A stretch of 64,000 nt of DNA. Source: CAWBLP01 sp963721065. Its GTDB lineage: Bacteria; Pseudomonadota; Alphaproteobacteria; Acetobacterales; Acetobacteraceae. The stretch is from the NCBI GenBank assembly GCA_963721065.1, contig CAVRHO010000007.1:124001-188000 (forward strand), given 5' to 3'. A program made the translations under genes and the position numbers. This document shows positions 9,066 through 18,345 of this stretch, in pieces. The notes under the pieces were generated by a model. It had not been told where the DNA came from and ran no database searches. It saw only the letters and a program-made list of their open reading frames with translations. Position 1 is the stretch's first letter, and each line of letters opens with the position of its first letter.

Positions 9066-10445
9066 ATGAGTGGAATTGATCGGCGGAATCTGCTGAAGGG
9101 TTCGCTTGGACTGGCAGCGGCAACGACGCTGGCTCGCCCGGCTCTGGCGAAGGGGCAGACCATCAAGATCTGGTGGAACCAAGGGTTCTACCCCGCCGAG
9201 GATGCGGCATTTCGCAAGCTGATTTCCAACTGGGAAAAGGCCTCGGGGAACAAGGTGCAGCTCACCCTGCTGCCCAGCCAGGCCATCAATGAGAAGATCA
9301 TCTCGGCACTGACCAGCGGTGATGTTCCCGACCTGATGTATGCGGACAACGCCCCCGGGCAGATCGTTCCGCAGAACGCCTGGAAGGGGCGCCTGGTCGA
9401 TGTCAGCGACGTGGTGGACGAGGTGAAGTCGGTACTGAGCCCGACCGCCATCCAGTCCTCGCAGTTCTACAACGCGAAGGAGAAGAAGCGCGCGTTCTAT
9501 GGCGTTCCCTACAAGGGTGCGTCGCTGAACATGCCGGCCTGGAAGTCGCTGATCGAAAAGGCCGGCTACAAGGTTGACGAGCTGCCCAAGACCTGGGACG
9601 CGTTCTTCAACGCCTTCAAGCCGATCCAGAAGAAGCTGCGCGCGCAGGGCATGCGGCACACCTATGGCCTCGGCTACACGCTGTCCACCACCGGCGACGA
9701 CCCGAACAACCTGTTCAACCAGTTCCTGGTGGCGTACGGCGGCATCGACATCGTCAAGCCCAACGGCACCCTGAACATCAAGGATCCCAAGGTCCGCAAG
9801 GCCGTCATCGACACGATCAACGCCGAGGCGACCCCGTTCAAGGAAGGCTACGTTCCTCCCAGCGCGCTGAACTGGGGCGATCCCGACAACAACAACGCCT
9901 TCCACGCCAAGGAAGTCGTGATGTCGCCGAACGACACGATCTCGATCTCCGACGCGGTGATGCACAACAAGAAGTGGTATTACGAGGACATCGTCGGCCT
10001 CGAGATGCCGCTGGACAACCAGGGCAAGCACGTTCCGGCGCTGCTGGGCGTGGAACTGGCCTTCATCCCGGAAGGGGCGAAGAACGTCGCCGCGGCCAAG
10101 GACTTCCTGCGTTACCTGGTGAATCCGAAGCACCTCGACACCTACCTTCGCGAAGCCAAGGGGCGCTGGCTGCCGGTGATGCCGGAAATGGTGCACAAGG
10201 ACCCGTACTGGCTGGATCCGAAGGATCCGCACCGTCCGGTGGCCGTGCGCCAGGGCCTGCTGGAGCCGACCGCCACGTGGTTCTACGTCTACAACCCGGC
10301 CTACGCGCAGGTGGATGCCGAACACGTGTGGTCGGTGGCGATCGCCGATGTCATCAACGGCGGTGACGTGGACAAGGCCGTTGACAAGGCATTCAAGCGG
10401 GTCGAGGACATCTTCTCACACTATCAGATTCCACATCAGGCCTGA
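9066..10445 (+). CDS. ABC transporter extracellular solute-binding protein (sugar type)
   Basis: A 459-residue family 1 solute-binding protein expected to capture a sugar or sugar-like solute in the periplasm. Its N-terminus is a Tat-type signal: SGIDRRNLLKGS with the twin Arg at residues 6-7, a short hydrophobic stretch, then ARPALAKG as cleavage region. The mature start TIKIWWNQGFYPAEDAAFRK and the segments GDVPDLMYADN and VELAFIPEGAKN are typical of the family. A strong Shine-Dalgarno precedes the ATG. It heads a three-gene operon with two permeases. Use of the Tat route suggests folding before export. Confidence 0.92.
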   Translation: MSGIDRRNLLKGSLGLAAATTLARPALAKGQTIKIWWNQGFYPAEDAAFRKLISNWEKASGNKVQLTLLPSQAINEKIISALTSGDVPDLMYADNAPGQIVPQNAWKGRLVDVSDVVDEVKSVLSPTAIQSSQFYNAKEKKRAFYGVPYKGASLNMPAWKSLIEKAGYKVDELPKTWDAFFNAFKPIQKKLRAQGMRHTYGLGYTLSTTGDDPNNLFNQFLVAYGGIDIVKPNGTLNIKDPKVRKAVIDTINAEATPFKEGYVPPSALNWGDPDNNNAFHAKEVVMSPNDTISISDAVMHNKKWYYEDIVGLEMPLDNQGKHVPALLGVELAFIPEGAKNVAAAKDFLRYLVNPKHLDTYLREAKGRWLPVMPEMVHKDPYWLDPKDPHRPVAVRQGLLEPTATWFYVYNPAYAQVDAEHVWSVAIADVINGGDVDKAVDKAFKRVEDIFSHYQIPHQA

Positions 10446-10451
10446 TCTCTT

Positions 10452-11372
10452 ATGGATGGCAGTGTCGCCATAACGACACCCAAGGGCGCGGCCGCACATC
10501 GCGGTCGCGCCCGCTGGGGTTTCTTCCAGCAGGGACCTCACGGGTCCGATATCAACTGGGCGCTCGCGTTCCTGGTTCCGTATATCGCCGTCTTCCTGCT
10601 GTTCGTTCTTTATCCGGTCGGCTACGCGCTGTGGCTCGGCCATCGGCCGGAAAGCTACCGGGAGCTCTTCAACGACCCGATCTATCTGAAGACCGTCGTC
10701 AATACGCTGGTCTATCTGGCACTCGGCGTAAATTTGCATCTGTTCGGCGCGCTGATGCTGTCCGGGTTCTTCACCCGCACGAACTGGCGCGTGCGCTCGC
10801 TGTTCCTGGTGTACATTCTGCCCTGGGCCGTGCCCGCCATTCCCACCTTCATCGCCATCCACTGGATGCTGAACGGTGAATGGGGCTTCCTGAACAACCT
10901 GCTGTATGAGCTGTTCGGCATCACCGGCCCGTCCTGGCTGAACTATCGCTGGCTGGCGCTGTTCTCTTCGGTCGGTGCCTATATCTGGAAGTGGATGCCG
11001 TTCTGGACGGTGATCTTCCTGGCCGGGCGCATGGCGATTCCGCATGAGTTGTACGAAGCCGCCGATATGGACGGCGCCGTCGGCTTCAAGCGGTTCGTGC
11101 ACGTCACCTTCCCCTTGCTCGCCAATCTGTACCTGGTGTGCACGCTGCTCTCCACGATCTGGACGCTGGGCGACTTCAACACGATCTACTTCGTGACCGG
11201 CGGCGGACCCGCCCTGTCCACCCACGTGCTGGCCACGCTGGGCTTCCGTGACGCGTTCGAGGTGGACAATCCGCAACTGGGCATGGCCGCCGTGCTGTCG
11301 GCGCTGCCGTTGCTGATACCCCTGGTGGTGATCCTGATGCGCAAGCTCGCCAAGCAGGAGGTGCAGATATGA
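10452..11372 (+). CDS. ABC transporter permease (MalF/UgpA type)
   Basis: Inner-membrane permease of 306 residues with about six transmembrane segments. The cytoplasmic EAA loop reads YEAADMDGAVGFKRFVHVTF, the contact point for the ATPase. It starts 6 bases after the binding-protein stop and overlaps the next permease by 4 bases (ATGA), so the three are one operon. It belongs to the sugar/glycerol-3-phosphate permease group. The transported solute is unknown. Confidence 0.92.
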   Translation: MDGSVAITTPKGAAAHRGRARWGFFQQGPHGSDINWALAFLVPYIAVFLLFVLYPVGYALWLGHRPESYRELFNDPIYLKTVVNTLVYLALGVNLHLFGALMLSGFFTRTNWRVRSLFLVYILPWAVPAIPTFIAIHWMLNGEWGFLNNLLYELFGITGPSWLNYRWLALFSSVGAYIWKWMPFWTVIFLAGRMAIPHELYEAADMDGAVGFKRFVHVTFPLLANLYLVCTLLSTIWTLGDFNTIYFVTGGGPALSTHVLATLGFRDAFEVDNPQLGMAAVLSALPLLIPLVVILMRKLAKQEVQI

Positions 11373-12256
11373 GCGCCACGACAATGGGTTCGGCGCCGCC
11401 CCTGAAGGCGCCGCGCAAGCGCATCAAGCCGTTCTCGCTGGCGCTGGAAACGATCATCTGCCTGGTGATCCTGGTCTGGACCCTGATGCCGCTGTACAGC
11501 ATGGTCGAGGTCGCGCTGGAACATCAGGACGAGGTGTTCAGCGGCAATCTCTGGCCGGCCAATCCCACGCTGTCCAGCTTCTGGAAGGTGCTCAGCCAGG
11601 GCTACTGGTACGTTGCGCATTTCTGGCATGAGATGGGCAACAGCCTGTACATCGGCATCACCACGGCCCTGCTGACGCTGCTCATCGGCACGCTGACCAG
11701 CTTCGTCATCGGCCGCATGCGGATCCGCGGCGCCTGGATGGTCAGCAACGCGGCGCTGCTGACCTACACCATCCCGATGGCCTTCCTGGCGATCCCGTTC
11801 TACCGGGTGATGCAGATCTATGGCCTGTCGGACCATTTGTGGGCGGTGACGCTGGTCGAGGTCACCTTCGCCACGCCGTACGCGATCTTCATTTTCCAGC
11901 AGTACGGCACCAGCATCCCCATCCAGTTGGACGAGGCGGCGCGCATCGACGGCGCCACGCCGTGGCAGATCTACTGGCGCATCTATCTGCCGATGATGGC
12001 ACCGGCAATGGTCGCCGTCGGCACTTATGCACTGCTGCTGGCCTGGAACGAGTATCTGTACCTGTTCCTGCTGCTGTCGTCGCCGGACAAGATGACGGTG
12101 CCGGTGGCGCTGGGGCGGTTCCTCAACAGCGACGAGGCGCCGTGGAACCTGATGATGGCCACCTCGGTACTCTACGCACTGCCGCCGGTCGTGATCTACT
12201 ACGCGTTCCGCAAGCACATGAGTTCCGGCCTGACCATGGGTGGCGTGAAGGGCTGA
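11369..12256 (+). CDS. ABC transporter permease (MalG/UgpE type)
   Basis: Second inner-membrane permease, 295 residues, with six hydrophobic segments and the EAA loop DEAARIDGATPWQIYWRIYL. The ATG overlaps the end of the preceding permease gene. It is the last gene of the operon: a strong hairpin follows within 40 bases. No ATP-binding protein gene is present on either side, so the importer must borrow an ATPase encoded elsewhere (as MsmK/MalK-type shared ATPases do) or have it in another operon. Confidence 0.92.
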   Translation: MSATTMGSAPPLKAPRKRIKPFSLALETIICLVILVWTLMPLYSMVEVALEHQDEVFSGNLWPANPTLSSFWKVLSQGYWYVAHFWHEMGNSLYIGITTALLTLLIGTLTSFVIGRMRIRGAWMVSNAALLTYTIPMAFLAIPFYRVMQIYGLSDHLWAVTLVEVTFATPYAIFIFQQYGTSIPIQLDEAARIDGATPWQIYWRIYLPMMAPAMVAVGTYALLLAWNEYLYLFLLLSSPDKMTVPVALGRFLNSDEAPWNLMMATSVLYALPPVVIYYAFRKHMSSGLTMGGVKG

Positions 12257-12292
12257 GAGGGCCCGTCACTCCCCCGACAGGGCGCATGCCAG

Positions 12293-12332
12293 AGAAGGGC
12301 CTCACTCTCCCGCAGGAGGGTGGGGCCCTTCT
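12293..12332 (+). terminator. Intrinsic terminator of the ABC operon
   Basis: AGAAGGGCC and GGGCCCTTCT form the outer stem, and CACTCTCC/GGAGGGTG the inner stem, around a small loop. It lies 36 bases after the last permease stop. Only a short T-rich tail follows. Confidence 0.75.
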
Positions 12333-12340
12333 GTATTTGC

Positions 12341-12414
12341 CAGTGGGCCTGGGCCAGTGGGCCTGGGCCAGTGGGCCTGGGCCAGTGGGCCTGGGTCTGT
12401 GGGCCTGGGCCTGT
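12341..12414. repeat. 14-bp tandem repeat array
   Basis: About five copies of CAGTGGGCCTGGGC, directly after the terminator. The last copies are degenerate. No coding sense is supported. Confidence 0.85.
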
Positions 12415-13043
12415 CCCGGCCCGGGTCGGAGCGGGACCTGGCACGCACCATGGTGGCTGGCCGAGGTCAGTCCCTGCGCCGTCGGGCAGCGCGCAGCCGA
12501 GCCATGCACGACTTTTGGCGATGGCATCAGTGAAAAGACGTGGATAGCCCGCCTGCGCGGGCCATGACGCTGAACGGCCGACCGCCTGTCAAACATGATG
12601 CGGGTTGGTATTGCACGGGTTGGTATTGGACCCGCATGGAGCCTGCTTCCGGTCGGCGTCTGTCACGTCGGGCCGGGCGCAGCGACGCCATTGACGACGT
12701 TGCCGATGACAGCAGCAGGACGACGCGGGTCTTTGGCTTTCACCGGCCACGGCGCTGTATGGTTGCGTGCGGAACAAGCGAAAGGCGGCGCGACGTTGTC
12801 CTGCGCGGCACGAGCCTGCGTCCGTGCCCATTGCTGACATTCAGCACTGGGAGCCTGGCGGTTCGGCGTATTGCCCCGGGCGTTTGAGGACCCCGCCGGC
12901 GCAGCGGTCCATCACGCAGCATGCGTGTGCATCTGCGTTCCTGCCATCCCTGGCAGCGACCTGCCCCGCGCCCTGGACTGGTTGAGGGGCAACGGCCGCG
13001 TGCCGCAGCCGCGCCGGCCCGACAGCTCTGGCGACGGAACAGC
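12415..13043. other. Gene-free region with half palindromic element
   Basis: Roughly 630 bases between the ABC operon and the convergent glycosidase gene. A half-copy of the palindromic element (GTGGATAGCCCGC…GGCCATGAC) is at 12540-12568. Short direct duplications (GGGTTGGTATTG-like) occur near 12602-12630. Small ORFs here lack ribosome-binding sites and recognisable composition. Confidence 0.55.
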
Positions 13044-13083
13044 GAAGGGTCCCTCCTCCGGCAAGCGGAGAAGAGACCCTTTC
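13044..13083. terminator. Hairpin at the 3' end of the glycosidase gene
   Basis: GAAGGGTC…GACCCTTTC with inner CTCCG/CGGAG forms a long imperfect stem 20 bases beyond the leftward stop codon at 13103. It probably terminates that gene, and possibly both directions. Confidence 0.65.
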
Positions 13084-13102
13084 TGCACGGCCGACCGTCC
13101 GC

Positions 13103-15384
13103 TCAGGTGATCGAATGCGCCAGCAGCCTGTCGAGCGTCATCGTCCCGGTCGACTCCAGCTTCGCCACCATTTGGCTCCCGCCACCGGCCGAACCCGTCG
13201 GATTGATGCTGATGATCCCGTTGTTGCCCTGCGTGGAGACTTTGACGAAGTCACCGATGTTCGCCAGGTCCCCCTGCCAACTGGTCGAGGCCAGGGCGTG
13301 ACGCAGGTCGAACTTGTTGCCGTTCTGCATCACGTAGCCGTAGATGTCGTCAACACCCTGGTTGGCGCCCGGCAGCACGATCGTGTTGTTGCTGCCGCTG
13401 TCGTACAGGACGTTCTGGCCACCCCCCGCGTCGATCACGTTGTTCGTGCCGGCGAAGCGGATCGTGTCGTTGCCGTCGCCGGTGGTGATCTGGTTGCCGC
13501 CCTGGAATGCCAGGACGGTTTCGGTGCCGCCGGTGGCGGTCAGGACATTGCCGGTTCCGCCGATGAAGATCATGTGGTCGCCGGCACTGGCGGTGATCCG
13601 CGTGTTGCTGACGTTTTCCACCGGACGTGCGTCGCCGGCCGCGATGGTGATGCTGGGCATGCCGGTGTCGGTGGTTCCGGTCGTGCCGGCGCCGGTGCCG
13701 GTGCTGCCCGTGCCGGTGCTGCCCGTGCCCGTGTGCCCGTGCCGCTGTCGGTTCCGGTCGATCCGGTGGTGGTCGTCCCGGTCGTGTCGGCCGCGGAGGT
13801 CGTGACCTGGAACGACTTGAACCCCTCGGCGCCGGCCTGGTCCCAGACATCGACGGTAACCGTCCCGTCGCCGCCGCCGGCGCCATAGGACAGGGTGGAC
13901 AGCTCGGCGTTGATCTGGGCCAGCGTGCCTTTGACGTGGATGGCACCGGTTCCGGAACCCGCCACGGCATTGCCGCTGGAGTCGGACATGCTGACCGTGC
14001 CGCCGCGCGCGGTGACGTTCAGGGCCAGTGACCCGAAATGATTGGCTGCCCACGGGTCGGCGACCGATACGCCGCTGATCGCCACGGTCTGGCCGGGGGC
14101 GGCCGTCTGCGTCCCGGGCACCGTCACCACCGGGTCGGGCGTGCTGGAACCGGCCGGCGCGGGTGTGGGCGTGGGCGTCGGCGTTGGCGCGGGCGTCGGG
14201 GTGGGTGTGGGTGTCGGCGCGGGAGTCGGTGTCGGCGTCGGGGTGGACGTGCTCCCGGGTGCGCTGCCGCCACCGATCTCGATCAGCACCGGGTGGTCGG
14301 GTATCGTCACGGTGACGCTGCTGGTATTGCCGGCCGTCTGCACGGCGTTTGTGCCGGTCAGCGGATCGAACACGCTGATCTGCGAGGCGGCGGATCCCAG
14401 CGACAGCGAGACCGAATGTGCCCCCGCGCTTTCGTTCCACACCGCCAGCCAGTAGCTGCCGTCCGACTTTTCCATCAGCAGCGTGTTGTCGCCGCTCTGC
14501 GCATTGTTCAGCGTGTAGTTCAGCGAGCCCGGCGTGAACCCGCCGCCGTTGTCGGCCAGCAGGGTGGTCAGGTTGTGCAGCGCCTGGCCGGCGGGCTTGG
14601 GCGAGCCGTCGGCGTTCATCAGGCCGAAATTGCCCGACATGTCGTTGAACAGCGCGTAGAAATACATCTTGACGTCGCCGTTCTTGATGCCGTCGAGCGC
14701 GGTCTCCAGGGTCAGCTTGGCAACCTGGTTCTGGTTGAAGCCCAGGTTTTCGTCATAACCGATCTCGGTGGTGATCACCGGGCGGGAGGACGCGGCGAGG
14801 TGCGCCAGGCCGTTCAGGCGGGCGATCGTGCTGTCCGGCGTCTGGTTGGCGTTCGGATAGGTGTGGGCGTTGGCATAGTCGGTGATGCCGGAAAGATCAC
14901 CCACGGTGCCGTAGTTGCCCTGCCAGTTGTTTGCGGCAGTCCAGCCGGCGCCGAACGACATGTTGATCACCGGCAGGCCGAACTGGTGGCCCAGCGCATA
15001 GACCTGCTGCTGGAACTTCGCGGTGATCTGCAGGTTGTTGCCTTGCGAAGCCGGGAAGGCGTCGTCTTCCTCGTTGCCCCCTTCAACGTAGTTCAGGATG
15101 CCCTGCTTGGCGATCTCCGACATCCAGCCCAGTTGGGTGGACATGCCGGAGGGCGAGGTCTCGCCGATGAAGGCGTCGAACTTCGCGCCGGTGGCCTGGG
15201 CCACCTGCTTCCACAGCGTCAGGTCGCCGCTGCTGCCGGGGCTGTCGCGCAGATTGTTCAGGCCCAGGTATCTGATTGCATTCTCGACGGTCGCAACGTT
15301 CTGGTAGCCGTAAGAGCCGAAGTCCAGATGCGTATTGACGCCGAGGCTGTCGATGAAGGCGGTGGTGCTGATTGCTGATGTCAT
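13103..15384 (-). pseudogene. Secreted glycosidase-like protein with T1SS C-terminus, frameshifted in a repeat
   Basis: Two overlapping leftward frames make one protein of about 759 residues. Residues 1-340 form a clan GH-A-like glycosidase domain: VEGGNEEDDAF holds the likely acid/base Glu, and ITTEIGYDE the likely nucleophile. Next come a beta domain ending ISVFDP…VLIEIGGG, a (TP)n linker encoded by repeats at 14155-14250, and a domain of the kind seen in large RTX proteins (GSLALNVTARGGTVSMSDSS). The other frame then supplies glycine/asparagine-rich RTX-like repeats (TTGDGNDTIRF, NNVIDAGGGQNV) and a type I secretion C-terminus. There is no N-terminal signal, as expected for type I secretion. 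The frames switch at about 13722-13745 in GGCACGGGC repeats. Removing two bases gives exactly 760 codons. As read, the product ends at 13570 in nonsense Ala/Arg/Pro. Confidence 0.78.
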
Positions 15385-15820
15385 CTAGGTGTATAGTCCT
15401 ATGGGTGACGCAGCCCCCGACTGCCGCGGGTGCGGTTCTTGTTACGCTCAGGGTGATTGTTCGGGAGTCGGCGGCTAGCGGGCCGGCATGGCCTCGTGTC
15501 TGGTCATCACAGTGTCTCCGCAGTGGGGCCGGTTCCGGTCGGAAGCCGTCCAGGGTGGGCGAATCAGCGTGGCTGCGCGCCGGGTCTGCCGGCCGTTCCG
15601 CGCCGATGCGGAAGGCTTAGCGATATTGCCTGGCAGAAAACACCTGTCCGTGAACGCCGTCGGCGCGCGATGCTGAAATCGTTCGAACGCCGGCTGCATG
15701 TGGGGAAGATTTTAGGTAGGAAGGCCTAGTGGTTTCTCAACCAAAAGAAATAAAGGCGAATCTATGGCACAATATCGACCGGTTTAGGCATTCGGAGGAT
15801 TCACGAGAGTTCCGGCGATA
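15385..15820. other. Intergenic region upstream of the glycosidase gene
   Basis: About 435 bases between two leftward genes. The part from 15710 to 15850 is clearly AT-richer than the surroundings (for example AACCAAAAGAAATAAAGG). No gene is convincing. It should hold the promoter of the glycosidase gene and the 3' end of ruvX transcription. Confidence 0.5.
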
Positions 15821-16294
15821 TTATTTTCCATTTTTATCGATCGAGTTCATTGCACTTTGCAGCAGCCAGGCGGCCGCCATCCGGTCCACCGCGGCCTGGC
15901 GCTTCTTCCGGCTGAGGTCCGCCTCCTGGATCAGGAATCTGTTCACCGCCGCGGTGGAAAGCCGCTCGTCCCACAGCGCCGCCGGAAGCCCCGTCGCCTC
16001 GGACAACGCCAACGTCCAGTCCCTGGCCGCCTGGGCCGCCGGGCCCAGCGAACCGTCCATCGACAGCGGCAGGCCGACCACCAGGCCGCCGGCGCCCTCC
16101 TTCCGCGCGATGGCCAGGATCTCCGCGGCGGTCTGGCGCAGCTTGCCGCGCCGCAGGCTGGCACAGGGCGAGGCCACGCTGCGCCGCACGTCCGACAGCG
16201 CGACACCGATCGTGCGGCTGCCCGGGTCGATGCCGATCAGCCGCTGGTCCGGCTCCAACCGGTCGTACAGGTCATGCAGGCTGAGCAGGGGCAT
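15821..16294 (-). CDS. ruvX: RuvX/YqgF family putative pre-16S rRNA nuclease
   Basis: A 157-residue RNase H-fold protein. The N-terminal motif LIGIDPGSRTIGVALSD carries the first catalytic Asp, GGLVVGLPLSMDGS is the second conserved block, and LWDERLSTAAVNR plus the final VDRMAAAWLLQSAM complete the site. YqgF/RuvX proteins mature the 5' end of 16S rRNA and were earlier proposed as Holliday-junction resolvases. Length and motifs are normal. Upstream lies an AT-rich region with two DnaA boxes. Confidence 0.92.
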   Translation of the reverse strand: MPLLSLHDLYDRLEPDQRLIGIDPGSRTIGVALSDVRRSVASPCASLRRGKLRQTAAEILAIARKEGAGGLVVGLPLSMDGSLGPAAQAARDWTLALSEATGLPAALWDERLSTAAVNRFLIQEADLSRKKRQAAVDRMAAAWLLQSAMNSIDKNGK

Positions 16295-16679
16295 GCGGGT
16301 GCTGGCTCCGGACGCGATGGCATCCCGGACTCTGCGCCGCGGCGACCGCGCGCGCCAACCCCGTGCCGTCGCCGATCAGGCCGGCAGCGCTGTGGATAAA
16401 CTTATCCACAGGTTGTTGATAATAAGTATTAGCAAGCCGGGCTAAGCGACTCAGAAGACTCAAAGTTTTGGTGCCGCCTTTGTCAGAACTCAGATGGATG
16501 GACTGTTGGTAAGACAAGAACAGATGTAGAATCCGTCCGACCGGATCTGTCACCCGACTCACGCCGTGGCGCGCTTTCCTTTGAAAAAACACGAAATCCG
16601 CCTTCACCTCGGCCCAAAAAACCTGTATGAATACAACCGTAGGTGGTTTTGGGCAGAACCGCCCAACTGGAGGCTGTAG
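16295..16679. other. AT-rich spacer with DnaA boxes
   Basis: About 385 bases, visibly AT-richer than the rest of the window (for example TTGATAATAAGTATTAGC and TTGAAAAAACACGAAATCC). It contains the inverted DnaA-box pair at 16391-16410 and a small palindrome, TGGGC-N6-GCCCA, near 16650. No gene is visible. Confidence 0.6.
16391..16410. promoter_or_regulatory. Inverted pair of perfect DnaA boxes
   Basis: TGTGGATAA, two bases, then TTATCCACA: two exact consensus DnaA boxes facing each other. Both lie upstream of ruvX and of the rightward gene at 16680. A one-mismatch box, TGTGGATAT, lies at 16912. Such a pair can be part of an origin or of a DnaA-titrating or DnaA-regulated site. Confidence 0.6.
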
Positions 16680-17318
16680 ATGCTTGGCAACGTTTCGCTG
16701 GATCGGCAGGTTAAGGAGCGGCTGAAGCGCTGGCCGCAACGTCCTCCGGGACTGCCGCGGCCCGCGAGCGGCCGGGATACCTGGCTGCGGGGTCGTCCGA
16801 CCGATGACGTCGGCAGTTGTCATCCGTTCTTGAAGTTACCTGGGAGCGACCGCATGCGAACCCTGCCCGACGGGCTGTGGCTCAATTTCGGCGGCACCCC
16901 TGAGGAACCTTTTGTGGATATCTTTGCCGTCGAGGCGTGCGGCAACATCTCCAACCTGCTGGACAAGCGCTCGCGCTTCGCCCCCAGCACCCATTCGCTG
17001 CTCGCCGTGTGTCCGGTGCCCTGGCTGCTGGCCCCGGCACTGCCGGACGATCCCACGCCGCGCTGGAAGGTCACCGGCCTGATCCGCGACGAACCCGCCG
17101 CACCGCTGTGTTTTCCCGTGCGGGACATGCGGGTGCTGTACGGGCTGAAGCGGCAGGATTATGCCGGCTTCGTCCGGTACCAGTTGCCGCATGCGCATGA
17201 GTTCTTCGCGCCGATGGACGTGCTGACCGCGCGCGACAGCGACAAGAACCCGGACCTGCAGGCACTGCTGGCCCATGCGGCGGTCACCGCCAACTTCCTC
17301 AGCCCGAGCGATGGCTGA
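16680..17318 (+). CDS. Conserved-looking hypothetical protein
   Basis: A 212-residue soluble protein with no domain I recognise. The ATG at 16680 has a TGGAGG ribosome-binding site at a good distance. An internal ATG at 16854 (MRTLPDGLWLNFGGTP) also has a GGGAG upstream and begins the more protein-like part, so the true start is uncertain. Third-position GC and composition from 16854 on look like real coding sequence. It is transcribed away from ruvX, across the DnaA-box spacer. Function unknown. Confidence 0.6.
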   Translation: MLGNVSLDRQVKERLKRWPQRPPGLPRPASGRDTWLRGRPTDDVGSCHPFLKLPGSDRMRTLPDGLWLNFGGTPEEPFVDIFAVEACGNISNLLDKRSRFAPSTHSLLAVCPVPWLLAPALPDDPTPRWKVTGLIRDEPAAPLCFPVRDMRVLYGLKRQDYAGFVRYQLPHAHEFFAPMDVLTARDSDKNPDLQALLAHAAVTANFLSPSDG

Positions 17319-17420
17319 TCGTACCGCGTCGCGGCAGGCGCCGGCCTGCCGCGACGCGATCCGGCCGGTTCCCAATCGTGGCGCGGTGGGGAAGAGGACG
17401 GCGCCGTGCGCGGGCCCGGG

Positions 17421-18297
17421 CTACGGCCGCTGCTCGCGCGCGCGGGTTGCCTCGCGTTCCCGCAGCGCCAGGTCGGGCCGGTCGGTGACCAGCCCATCGA
17501 CACCCCAGCGCAGCAGTTCCCGCATGCGCGCGGGGCGGTTGACCGTCCAGGGGATGACGCGCAGGCCGAGCGCGTGGGCCTCGGACACGCGTGCTTCGGT
17601 CAGGTCGGCGTGGTCGGGCGCCCAGGTGCCACCGCCCTCGGCCGCCACGGCGCGCGGCACCGAGCCGCCGAAATCGTCCGGATGCGGCCCGCCCCACCAC
17701 ACGCCCGCGTTGCGCACGGTCTCGGCCCGCGTGAGCCAGGCGCATTGCACATCCGGCCGGATCGTCCGCAGGTGCCGGGGGCCGCGCCAGTCGAAGCTTT
17801 CCACCGTGATGCGTGGCGTTGCCGCAGCCGAATTCGGCAGCGGCGAGCACCGCTTCGGCCATGTCGGGCCCGGCGGCGCTGCGTCCGGGTTCGCCGGGGA
17901 AGGTCTTGAGCTCAATGACGAACTGCGTTTCCAGGTGCAGGACCTCCTGAAGGGCGGGGATGCGGGCGCCGTCCTGCGGACGCTGCCGGGCGAACCGCTT
18001 TGCATACACCGTCCACGGCCGCAGGCGGCCCACGTCGTAGGCGGCCAGGTCCGCCGCCCGCAGCGATCGCACCAGAGGCCCGGGCCCGGACAGCCAGGCG
18101 CCGGCCGCGTCGCGCGTGTGGTCCGGGTTCAGCGCCGGATCGTGCGTCACCACCACCACGCCGTCCGCGGTCATGCCGACATCCAGCTCCAGCGCATCCA
18201 CCCCCAGGGCCAGCGCGCCGGTGAACCCGCCCATCGTGTTCTCGGGAAACAAACCGCGTGCGCCGCGATGGCCGATGACCAGGCAGGGTCGCGTCAT
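17421..18297 (-). pseudogene. Glycerophosphodiester phosphodiesterase, frameshifted
   Basis: GDPD-family enzyme, expected to hydrolyse glycerophosphodiesters to glycerol-3-phosphate and an alcohol. From the ATG at 18297 the first frame reads VIGHRGARGLFPENTMGGF (catalytic His and Arg-Glu), ALELDVGMTADGVVVVTHDP (metal Glu/Asp and second His) and FVIELKTFP. After AEAVLAAAEF it turns to nonsense. The neighbouring frame then continues with ITVESFDWRG, LGLRVIPWTVNRPARMREL and GVDGLVTDRPDL, the normal GDPD C-terminus ending at 17421. The total of 877 bases equals 292 codons plus one extra base, so a single insertion near 17812-17845 accounts for it. It is divergent from the aldo/keto reductase. Confidence 0.85.
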
Positions 18298-18345
18298 GCC
18301 GTTCGCCTTGTTAGCCTGTGTCCAAGATCTCCTGGGGAGAGAAAA

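Noticed and set aside
14038..15378. 446-residue rightward open frame
   Set aside because: Antisense to the glycosidase gene, including its repeat linker; composition is that of a shadow.
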